In this document: positions 56,406 to 64,000 of the stretch, piece by piece
How positions within the stretch are numbered: position 1 is the stretch's first letter
How the letters are laid out: the number at the start of each line of letters is the position of its first letter
NCBI GenBank assembly: GCA_020525365.1
Contig: JAIZOF010000001.1
Span: 1,325,456-1,389,455 of the forward strand
Length of the DNA: 64,000 nt
Direction: 5' to 3'
Source of the DNA: Sulfurovum sp.
GTDB lineage: Bacteria > Campylobacterota > Campylobacteria > Campylobacterales > Sulfurovaceae
Made by a program: the position numbers and the translations under genes
Notes under the pieces: model-generated
What the model was told of the DNA's origin: nothing
Databases searched by the model: none
The model's input: the letters and a program-made list of their open reading frames with translations, nothing else

Positions 56406-58472
56406 TTAAATTGGTTGCACAAATGAACTAAGTATCTCTTTCTTGTTTCCGCCAAAGTTAATAAGAAGCTTATACTCTTTGCCCGATTTATTAGCAGCCT
56501 GTACACGACCAATACCAAATATTTTATGTTTAACCAGATCACCTTTTTTATAGGCAGACACTTTAGTGATTTTGAGTGAGGTGTCCTGAATGAGTCCAGC
56601 TTCACCAAGAAATCGACTTTTCTCAACCATTTTACGACGACCTCTATAAAAACGGCTGTCAACATAACAAAGTGTTAGATCACTTTTGGCACGGGTGATA
56701 GCAACATATCCTAAACGACGCTCTTCTTCCATATTGCACCCCTCCCCTAGTAGTGGAAAAAATTCCTCTTCCATTCCAATAATAAAAAGATGTTCAAACT
56801 CCAGTCCCTTAGCAGCGTGAATGCTCATAATAATGATAGCATTCTCTTCTATTTGATCCTGATCACTTTGTAGGGAAATATCATTAAGGAAATCATCAAG
56901 CGTAAGATTGGGGTTCTTGTCGACAGTATCACGAAAGTAGCCATAGAACTCCTCAATATTCAAAATACGATCAAAACCATCAACCATGGCAGCGTAGTAG
57001 TCTTTGAATTTAATATGCTCTTCAAAAAGGCTGAGAAAACTATTCAAATCATGTTTTATTTCTTCTTGAAGTATATGGATATCTTGAACCAGTTTTTCCA
57101 ACCCGTTAGCAACCTTTTTGCTCATCACTACAGGCTGTTTGCCTTTTATGCTTTGTTCAATATATTCATAGAGAGAAAGATGGGCATCGAAAGCAGCCTT
57201 TTGTATTTTATTGATGGAAGCTTTTCCGATACCACGTTTGGGTTTATTGATGATGCGTAGCAATGAGAAGTCGTCATGTGGGTTAGCAAACACACGAAAG
57301 TAAGAGATAATATCTTTAATCTCTGCACGTTCATAGAAACGCATACCACCTATGAGTTTGAAATCAAGACTCTCTTTGGTAAATCCCTCTTCAAGAGAAC
57401 GTGAAAGGGCATTGATACGATAGAGTACAGCAATTTCATCAGGATCTGTACCCTTATTGAGTAAATCTTTGATCTGATGAGCAATTGCCTTGGTCTCCAT
57501 GGATTCATCAAATGAATGAAGAAGCTTTACCTCTGGTCCTTCTCCTTTGTGAGAGATCAACGTTTTCCCCAAACGGGTAGAATTATGATCAATCAATGCG
57601 TTAGCTGCCTTAAGAATAGGTTCAGTAGAACGGTAATTGGTCTCAAGTTTAACTACTTTGCAATGATCAAAATTATCAGAAAACTCAAGAATATTACGAA
57701 TATTTGCCCCACGCCAACTGTAGATACTTTGGTCTTCATCGCCAACCACACAAAGGTTTTTATGCTCAGAAGAGAGTAACTCAAGTAAACGAAACTGTAG
57801 TTCATTGGTATCTTGATACTCATCAACCATAATATATTTATAACGGTTGCTAGTCTCTTTTCGTAGCTTATCATCACTTTTAAGTATCTGATAAGTAAGC
57901 ATGAGCAGATCATCAAAATCAACAAGATTATTCTCAATAATATTCTGTTGATATTTCTCATAGATAGAAGCAATTTTTTTATAGTCAGATAGTTCTGCTT
58001 TTTCTATAACCACTTTGGGCGTAAGCAGAGAGTTTTTGTATTTAGAAATCTCTGAAGCAATAAATGAAAGATTAAGATTTATCTTGAGATCTTTGGCAAT
58101 ACTGCGTAACAGCTGTTTTTTATCATTGCTATCGATAATAACAAAACTGTTGTCACGACCAAGTTTTTCAATATGGAATTTTAAAAAGAGTAGTCCAAAC
58201 TTATGGAAGGTACACAGTAGTGGTGGATGGGAGATTTTATTGGGTATTAGCTTAAGCGCACGTTCACGCATTTCAGCAGCAGCTTTGTTGGTAAAAGTGA
58301 GTGTGAGTGTATCTGTAGGGTCTATGCCTATCTCTCCAATTAAGTAGGCTAAGCGTGTCGTTAATGTCTTTGTCTTTCCGCTACCCGCACCAGCGAGAAT
58401 AAGCATAGCTCCATCAACATGTTCAACCGCTTCACGTTGTGCCGGATTTAGACTACTGAGTATCTCTTCCAT
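56406..58472 (-). CDS. uvrD: UvrD/PcrA-type 3'-5' DNA helicase
   Basis: An SF1A helicase of 688 aa: Walker A LAGAGSGKTKTLT, motif II VDEYQDTNE, motif III VGDEDQSIYSWRGAN, MSIHAAKGLEF, and motif VI YVAITRAKSDL. A C-terminal Tudor-like piece (KKGDLVKHKIFGIGRV) is typical of PcrA. It acts in nucleotide excision and mismatch repair and in removing proteins from DNA. Confidence 0.93.
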   Translation of the reverse strand: MEEILSSLNPAQREAVEHVDGAMLILAGAGSGKTKTLTTRLAYLIGEIGIDPTDTLTLTFTNKAAAEMRERALKLIPNKISHPPLLCTFHKFGLLFLKFHIEKLGRDNSFVIIDSNDKKQLLRSIAKDLKINLNLSFIASEISKYKNSLLTPKVVIEKAELSDYKKIASIYEKYQQNIIENNLVDFDDLLMLTYQILKSDDKLRKETSNRYKYIMVDEYQDTNELQFRLLELLSSEHKNLCVVGDEDQSIYSWRGANIRNILEFSDNFDHCKVVKLETNYRSTEPILKAANALIDHNSTRLGKTLISHKGEGPEVKLLHSFDESMETKAIAHQIKDLLNKGTDPDEIAVLYRINALSRSLEEGFTKESLDFKLIGGMRFYERAEIKDIISYFRVFANPHDDFSLLRIINKPKRGIGKASINKIQKAAFDAHLSLYEYIEQSIKGKQPVVMSKKVANGLEKLVQDIHILQEEIKHDLNSFLSLFEEHIKFKDYYAAMVDGFDRILNIEEFYGYFRDTVDKNPNLTLDDFLNDISLQSDQDQIEENAIIIMSIHAAKGLEFEHLFIIGMEEEFFPLLGEGCNMEEERRLGYVAITRAKSDLTLCYVDSRFYRGRRKMVEKSRFLGEAGLIQDTSLKITKVSAYKKGDLVKHKIFGIGRVQAANKSGKEYKLLINFGGNKKEILSSFVQPI

Positions 58473-58596
58473 ATTGTGAAACTCCTATAGATACTCTTAT
58501 TATATCGCTTTTATCATTAAACGTTTTCATGGAGCAAAAAAGTCACCAATACAGTATGTATTACACATACTTAAGAGAGTGTTGATATTGTGAATT

Positions 58597-59415
58597 TCAT
58601 TGACCCAATGGATGAAAACGCCTTACGGTTTCTTGTAAATTTTGCTTTTGGATGTGCGTATATATTTGTGTTGTCTCTAGTGAGCTATGGCCGAGAAGCT
58701 CTTGTACCACACGCAAGTCTGCGCCCCCAATAATGAGAGAGGATGCAAAGGAGTGGCGCAGTACATGTGGAGAGATATGAAGGTATTTTTTGACAATCTT
58801 GTAGGCACTGATACGACTGAGTGGGTCACCGCGATAGTTAAGCCAAAGGTAACTGCTTACCATGGTTTCCCTAGAAAGGTAAGCCTCAAGTGCCTCTATG
58901 GCAATAGGAGCAAGTGGCACTACGCGTTCTTTTTCACCTTTAGCAAAACGAATTTTAAGCCACCCCTCTACTATGTCGCTACGCTGAATACTGAGTGCTT
59001 CAGAAATGCGACAACCACTAGCATAAAGAAAGAGAATCAATGCATAATCGCGTAATCCCTGAAGCGTACTACGATCAATTAGTGAAATACCTGCCATAAT
59101 CTCTTCTAGGCTAAGATATTTAGGTAGGTTTTTGGGTACTTTAGCCATAGGAATTTTAATCTTTTCATAGGTAAAGTTTTGACGATGACAGAAAGTAAAA
59201 AAAGTATTAATAGAGGAGAGTTTACGATTGAGGGTACGTTTATTATCAAATGCAGAAAGAAATGTTAGTACATCGGCTGTCTTGAGTTTGGTAAGTGGCT
59301 TTTCAACCTGCCCTTCAAGCTGCTGAAGATCACCAAGATAAGAGGAGATAGTCAAATCATCAAGTGCCTTGGTTACACTTAGGTATTCTTTAAACGCTAT
59401 GAGCAAATCGCTCAT
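58597..59415 (-). CDS. xerH: Tyrosine recombinase, XerH type
   Basis: A 272-aa integrase-family recombinase with the full catalytic set: Arg in SGCRISEAL, Lys in FAKGEKERVVPL, His-x-x-Arg in HVLRHSFAS, His in LLGHSSL and Tyr in TTQIYTHI. Campylobacterota use one such recombinase (XerH at difH) for chromosome dimer resolution, and this is the only one in the window. A mobile-element integrase is less likely given the housekeeping neighbours. Confidence 0.85.
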   Translation of the reverse strand: MSDLLIAFKEYLSVTKALDDLTISSYLGDLQQLEGQVEKPLTKLKTADVLTFLSAFDNKRTLNRKLSSINTFFTFCHRQNFTYEKIKIPMAKVPKNLPKYLSLEEIMAGISLIDRSTLQGLRDYALILFLYASGCRISEALSIQRSDIVEGWLKIRFAKGEKERVVPLAPIAIEALEAYLSRETMVSSYLWLNYRGDPLSRISAYKIVKKYLHISPHVLRHSFASSLIIGGADLRVVQELLGHSSLETTQIYTHIQKQNLQETVRRFHPLGQ

Positions 59416-59420
59416 GATTG

Positions 59421-60434
59421 CTACTTATAACCCAATGCATCAAGACGGATAATCTTACCGTCCTTGTAGAGTTTGTTTCCAGAGATAAATACTGGTGATT
59501 TCACTTTTCCAACATCGTAAACCTTTGACTGTTTTAGCTTGGTATCGGTAACAATGAGTGAACCTTGCATATCAAGTACATATATTGTACCTCCAATAAC
59601 TGTAGCTGCAGAAAATTTTGCAAATCTAAACTTCTTTTTAGCAAGTCTTTTCAATTTGGTATTGAGTTTGACAATCTCACCCTCTTTGGTAAAGAGATAA
59701 ATATGGCCTCTGTATACAGCAACCTCTGCAATGTTGGCATGGTGATAAAATTCTTTATCTGTGCCAAGTGCAAGAAGCTTTTTGGGTGTTGCTGCCACAA
59801 GTGTATTGCCTGCTCTTAAAAGGAAGATGATATTGTTAAATACCTTTTTGCCACTTAGGTAGATCACTTTGGCTGCTTCTGTGTCATCTGTATCAAAAAT
59901 AATAAGTTTCCCATCAAGCATTGGTACCACTACTATAGAATCAATAAAGAGTGGATCTGCCATCCCGCTATCAATCGCATATGTATGCTCTGCATGGTTC
60001 TCTATAAGCTTTTTCCCATCTCGTAGTCGGTAGAGTCCAAAAGTATTATTGCCAAGAATATAGGCAATCAATCCATTTTTAATACTTGCTGAGACAACAA
60101 TTTCATGCAACTCAATACGTTTTTTGACTTTCCCACGCTTTTTATCAATCAGTGCAAGTGTCCCATCCTTATTGCCAGCTAATATATATTTTCTGTTCTC
60201 ATTTAGGAAGTGGAATCCTGCCTCCAGCGTGATCCGACTGATCCCCTTTTTATCAATATAGTGTCCATTATCAAGTGTTGCACCATGGTGACTTTTATGA
60301 ACAATTGTACCGCTATAATGACTCTTTATCTGAGAAATAGCATGGGTCTGCTTTGGCTCAAAATACTGTTTTGGACTACAGCCAGAAAATAGCAATAGCC
60401 CACTTGTCAATAAAAGAAAAAAATATGGTCTCAT
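59421..60434 (-). CDS. BamB-like beta-propeller lipoprotein
   Basis: A 337-aa lipoprotein (LLLFSGCSP, Cys about 19) with repeated short beta segments (YILAGNKDGTLALIDKKRG, LIAYILGNNTFGLYRL, HIYLFTKEGEIVKLNTKLK) in propeller fashion, resembling PQQ-like BamB of the outer-membrane protein assembly machine. The partner upstream is YfgM-like, the same pair as in E. coli. Repeats are degenerate, so this is inferred. Confidence 0.65.
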   Translation of the reverse strand: MRPYFFLLLTSGLLLFSGCSPKQYFEPKQTHAISQIKSHYSGTIVHKSHHGATLDNGHYIDKKGISRITLEAGFHFLNENRKYILAGNKDGTLALIDKKRGKVKKRIELHEIVVSASIKNGLIAYILGNNTFGLYRLRDGKKLIENHAEHTYAIDSGMADPLFIDSIVVVPMLDGKLIIFDTDDTEAAKVIYLSGKKVFNNIIFLLRAGNTLVAATPKKLLALGTDKEFYHHANIAEVAVYRGHIYLFTKEGEIVKLNTKLKRLAKKKFRFAKFSAATVIGGTIYVLDMQGSLIVTDTKLKQSKVYDVGKVKSPVFISGNKLYKDGKIIRLDALGYK

Positions 60435-60435
60435 A

Positions 60436-61029
60436 TCAATTAGTCTTCAGTGTGCCATGCTCCAAAAGTTTTGCCGGCATAAAGAGCGGAGAGCGCTCAT
60501 CAATCAGTCTAAGTTTATTTTTTGCTCTTTTTTTGTCACCTGCTTTGATTGAGAGATATGCCTGCTCAAAATAAGATAAATCCTTATAGAACTTAGAACT
60601 AGTAGATTTTTGCTCAATTGCGTCTATGGAGTATTGGCTTATATCAGAGATAATCTCATTCTTGCTACCTGAAAGTACTTTAAGTGCGGCAATATCTTTT
60701 TTCTTTATTGCCTGAGAAAATTCAAAGAGCTCATAGAGCGCTGGATTTTTCTCTTTGAGTACCTTACGTGCTTCTGCATTATCTGCTTTTTGCTGCAGGG
60801 TCGACAATGCCTTGTTTGCTGCTTCTAGTTTGGACCGATATATCGCATCCATCCCTGTTTTGATTGTAAAAATAAGAAGCAGCACAATCACTGTTCCCCA
60901 AATCATTATTTTATATTTTTTATAGAATGACTCAAGTTTAAAGGCACTCTCGAGTATTTTCTCATCACTACTCAACTCTGTTTTCACATAATTGACATCA
61001 TCTTTGATACTCACATAGAACTCCTGCAA
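60436..61029 (-). CDS. YfgM-like TPR membrane protein
   Basis: A 197-aa protein with a cytosolic N-terminus, one membrane segment (about 43-60, MIWGTVIVLLLIFTI) and a periplasmic helical TPR-like domain, including the LSYFEQAYLSIKAGDKKRAKNKL repeat in pieces. YfgM-type proteins bind SecYEG and periplasmic chaperones. It lies one base before the BamB-like gene. GGAG before the ATG. Confidence 0.65.
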   Translation of the reverse strand: MQEFYVSIKDDVNYVKTELSSDEKILESAFKLESFYKKYKIMIWGTVIVLLLIFTIKTGMDAIYRSKLEAANKALSTLQQKADNAEARKVLKEKNPALYELFEFSQAIKKKDIAALKVLSGSKNEIISDISQYSIDAIEQKSTSSKFYKDLSYFEQAYLSIKAGDKKRAKNKLRLIDERSPLFMPAKLLEHGTLKTN

Positions 61030-61043
61030 TTTTACTTGGCAAT

Positions 61044-61049
61044 ATTATA
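61044..61049 (-). promoter_or_regulatory. -10 box for yfgM-bamB-like genes
   Basis: TATAAT on the minus strand (GGGTATAATATTGCC), 14 bases before the ATG at 61029, followed by GCAGGAG as ribosome site. Confidence 0.5.
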
Positions 61050-61189
61050 CCCTTTGGAGTTAAAAATTAGCCCAAATTTTGTGCAGGAGATATCACCTAT
61101 CAGATACGGGGCGAGATTTAAAAGTATTATCTTTCCTTATAGCTAAAATAGATAGTTACATTTTCTCAAAATGAAGAGAAAGGATAAAA

Positions 61190-63391
61190 TGTGCCACAAG
61201 GGAACCAAGAAAAGCCAATCATACAAAACTGGTTAGAGGTTATATTTTCCAGTTTAAACAGTTCCTTTCTCGAAGGACAAAATCGGTTGCAATGGAAGGA
61301 GATATTAACCAACATTTTTCGTTACATCAAAGGCACTTTCGTCTGTTCAATTTCCTGTTCCCCAAGAGATTCCCAATCTTGATAAGAGCTCAATCTCATT
61401 AAAAACAGGGTTTGGCTCTAGAAAGAGAGATTTATGCATTTGTAGTGATGATTTTGGTTTTGCTTTGGCTTGCTCAAGGCGTCCAAAGTCTGCCAGAGAG
61501 CCCGGTAGCTGGATAGGTGAAATAGAAATTCCTGAAGCAATCATGGAACATTGGGGTATTTTACCACCGATGGGGAAGATTAACCCAGGCGCGATGCAAG
61601 AGCTAATGAGTTTAGAGCGTGCTATTAAGCATAATAAGGGGAGATCAAGGAGACCACATCGTCTGACGCACTCTACTAAACTTCGTGACTATTTGGCAGA
61701 TCGATACACAAGTACATTTTTTCATAGTGGAGAAAGAGACTCTTTTGGTGCGTGGCGGTTCAATCATGCACTTAAAGCAACGGTAGTAGGGCGATCATCT
61801 GGTGGCTTTTTATGTTATCCCCAACATAATTTCTCATCTTAAAGAGAAAGGCAGCACTCTTAAGTAGCCGTTCGGAACTGATTTGGCGCTACTGCAGAAG
61901 CAGTTTCTGAAATATTTCATCAATGGGGAGCGCTTTCTCTCATTTTATCAACAAACCTACGATCGATTTGACCATTATCAAGCAAGGGTTAGTTTTGCCC
62001 GTATGATGGAGTATAGTTTATTCTACCAAGCAAAGGCAAGCAAGTTATCTTGCACAGCTTTATTCACCCTGCCATTGAGAATCCTGTACCTGTTAGTATC
62101 GATATGTCCAAACCAATTTTTAATCCACAGGGGTGAATGCCGGAGGAAAGACTATGCATAATCAGTCCTCTCGGCAGTCTACATGAGTGAAAGTATCTAC
62201 TGCCTTTTTAAGTGTGATGCAACACGTACAAAAGTGGGGCACTACAAAGAGTATTGAGGCTGTTATTGATGATCCGCAGTCGGTGAAGAATGACATCTCC
62301 ACTTTTGCAGGGCGCATGCAGGAGTTTGCTAGACTTTTTTACCAAGAGTGATGCCATTGTTGGGGTTTGGTGAAATTGAGCTTGGAACAGACTCGGATGA
62401 AGCGGCATCACTCTTTCGTGTGATGCTTGAGACATTCAAAAATCGTGGTATCAGTTTGTAGTTACAGCCATCATAAACGTCTAGCCTCTTTGATGGCAAA
62501 GTAGTGATGACGTAGAACTGGTTGCCGCACTCTATGATGAAGGAAACAGCGTGTACCTACCTATACTTTTGCAGGGAGTATTGGAAGAGTTATGCATTTG
62601 AGACAGCGCAGCTATGGGGTTCCTCCTGCCATTATACAGGAGGCAAAAAAGGATTTATGGTGGACAAAGAGAATCTCCGATCATAGAGAGATCTACCTCT
62701 TTAGAGCGAAATGCGACAAAGATTGGACGGAGTAGACCATGAACTTAAAATCATTGAAAAACAGAAGCAAAAGCTTCTTGATGAAAGCTTCCCTGAAAAG
62801 TAACACCGAAAAACACTGGCAACACTGGAAATCGTTATAATGCTGCGACCAAAGGCGTGAAGTGCTTAAGGTCAAAAGAGCTTGGGTAGAAGGGGCACAG
62901 ATTGCTCCAGCAGGGCACATAAGCGTAAACGGGTGTGAAGCTGGAAGAGGCAAAACTACAGGAGACTGAACCACTGAAAGTAGGAGATAACATCGAGTAC
63001 CGATCCCACAGGGGAACTGCTTGCTATTCGTAGTAAGATGCAGCCATTGAGGTGGATGGTCTGAAGATGCGCGCGTACCACTTAAGGAGCTTAAAAGCAA
63101 CGAAGCGCGTAAGCCCAAAGTACCCAAAACCCAAAGGTAATGCACTATGTTGAAAAAGCGGAGCCTCTGTCTCATAATAACTGCTTGGGATGTATGCACA
63201 GTGAAGCCATTGAGACTGTTGACAAGTTTCTTTCTGATGCACTGGTGAACAACCTGAGTGAAGTGCAGATCATACATGGTACTGGCGGGGGTGTCTTGGC
63301 AAAGCTGGTGACTGATTACCTCAAACGGCATCCAAAGAGATACAGACGTTCTACCGTATGCCTGGAAATCTAGGCATTACGGTTGGTCTGG
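61190..63391 (+). pseudogene. mutS2: mutS2 broken by many frameshifts
   Basis: The three plus-strand frames together give an ordered MutS2 protein. They show QFLSRRTKSVAMEGDINQHF near 61240-61320, ATVVGRSSGG at 61769-61805, RFDHYQARVSFAR near 61960, the Walker A motif GVNAGGKTM at 62133-62156 (one base short at the first Gly), IDDPQSVKNDISTFAGRM at 62250-62320, HHKRLASLM near 62475, SYAFETAQ near 62590, and the Smr domain DKFLSDALVNNLSEVQIIHG at 63215-63290, ending YRMPGNLGITVV near 63355-63390. At least a dozen frame changes and in-frame stops separate these pieces. As it stands the gene cannot yield full MutS2. Confidence 0.9.
63200..63391 (+). pseudogene. Smr-domain end of the broken mutS2
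   Basis: The last uninterrupted piece: SEAIETVDKFLSDA, VQIIHGTGGGVLAKLV, TDYLKRHPK, then a frame change before YRMPGNLGITVV. The Smr domain is a nicking endonuclease module. Its 77-aa frame from 63140 has no ribosome site and is probably not expressed alone. Confidence 0.75.
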
Positions 63392-63458
63392 AGTCCTGGT
63401 TTCCAATTGGTGAGATAAATACTTGAGGGAGAATGAGGCACTCTCATGTGGCATTTAA

Positions 63459-63557
63459 ATGAAGCCTTCACTCAGTTACACCTTAAAAGGCAAATTGAAG
63501 ATCTATGCTGTCTCTATCGATATGCAGTATCGTATTAGTATAGAGTTAAAGCTGTAG
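63459..63557 (+). pseudogene. RelE/YafQ-like toxin remnant
   Basis: A 32-codon frame reads MKPSLSYTLKGKLKIYAVSI followed by DMQYRISIELKL. This resembles the middle of RelE/ParE-superfamily toxins (PSL...LKGKLK...YSFSID..YRI..E). The start and end of such a protein are absent or out of frame, and no antitoxin is evident. Confidence 0.4.
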
Positions 63558-64000
63558 ATGATGGATATGGTCGATAGCGATTGCCTGACTTTTTTGAGAG
63601 ATTTCTCGTTCTTTGGTTTCTAAGGTTTTTGAGAGAAGAGATCTTAGACATTCAACCGTCTGACCCCTAAAAGTTAGGTAATGATGGATACAGAATTTTG
63701 CTTACCCCAAGAGATTATATTGCTAGACTCAACTATCACTCTTCTTAAATGCCACCCACAATGGTAAGGACAAGCATAAACTAAAAAGCTTAACACGTTT
63801 AGTTTGCCAGAATGAATTGAGCTGTTGGGTTTACCTCTTTTTTGGTGGGGTAGAGGTGTTGGAAGTCACCACAGCTGTCGGTGCAGAAGCAACCTGTTAT
63901 CTTGTTAAGCTCCTCTTCATGGATTCTCTAGGCGTTCTTCTTTTTAAAACCTTTTTTTTATATGCTCTATGTGGTTTTCTAACTCTTTGAGTGAGTTGAC
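63558..64000. other. Unreadable right edge of window
   Basis: About 440 bases with only short frames on either strand, all broken by stops. I recognise no gene. A minus-strand fragment (CFCTDSCGDFQHLYP) and a plus-strand fragment (MDTEFCLPQEIILLDSTITLL) may be remains of genes. The mix fits the same process that broke mutS2. Confidence 0.5.

Noticed and set aside
58597-59415. Integrase of a mobile element
   Set aside because: Its length, neighbours and lack of a tRNA attachment site favour the housekeeping XerH.
62693-63331. A 212-codon minus-strand open frame
   Set aside because: It is antisense to readable mutS2 pieces (including the Smr domain) and resembles no protein.

Overview
The window looks like a chromosomal segment of a Campylobacterota (Epsilonproteobacteria) bacterium, probably Sulfurovum-like. 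The DNA is AT-rich and densely coded. The clues are a carboxynorspermidine dehydrogenase, a GluRS2-type paralogue, a COG3400 TrkA-like protein, a single Xer recombinase of XerH type, a SUV3-like helicase, a small superoxide reductase, and repeated sigma70 -10 boxes of the form TATAAT a short distance before genes. The species assignment is inference from gene content, because no database search was possible.

Layout. 1-8.5 kb: TrkA-like protein (cut by the window edge), tgt, valS, a Sel1-repeat protein, a DUF2130 protein, an rlmB-like methyltransferase and fabI. 8.6-15 kb: a half-length asparaginase, carboxynorspermidine dehydrogenase, pgeF, rodA with a CAU tRNA directly after its stop codon, a HAD phosphatase, a PDC sensor membrane protein and psd. 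15.1-24.2 kb: exonuclease, a GluRS-like protein without its class I signatures, YggT, a lytic transglycosylase, mobB, fbp, metG and a MurF-N-terminus-like protein. 24.3-28.6 kb: an AT-richer accessory module of exported proteins. It holds a YiiX-like cysteine hydrolase lipoprotein preceded by a run of nine G, a secreted repeat protein, a stand-alone subtilase pro-domain and a kexin-like lipoprotein protease. 29-32 kb: thioredoxin-like protein, lipoprotein, queC, ybeY and a Na+/Ca2+ exchanger. 31.7-32.4 kb: a 321-bp tandem duplication and an inverted partial copy that now encodes the end of mrdA. 32.3-42 kb (minus strand): mrdA, a membrane protein, a GNAT enzyme, ysxC, lptA, lptC, kdsC, hisB, rlpA, tatD, recN-like and nadK. 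These cover cell wall elongation, LPS export and genome upkeep. 42-50 kb: aspS, adk, an HlyD-type adaptor facing an RND permease split into two genes, and a secreted protein. 50.6-61 kb: SUV3-like helicase, superoxide reductase, RHH protein, ispE, truB, uvrD/pcrA, xer, a BamB-like lipoprotein and a YfgM-like protein. 61.1-64 kb: a mutS2 gene broken by many frameshifts, a RelE-like toxin remnant and unreadable sequence.

The points most worth following are the poly-G-led protease/hydrolase module with its split pro-domain, the GluRS paralogue with both catalytic motifs lost, the duplication and inversion that rewrote the mrdA C-terminus, the two-gene RND permease, and the mutS2 wreck at the right edge. 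The last may be a real pseudogene or a low-quality sequence end.
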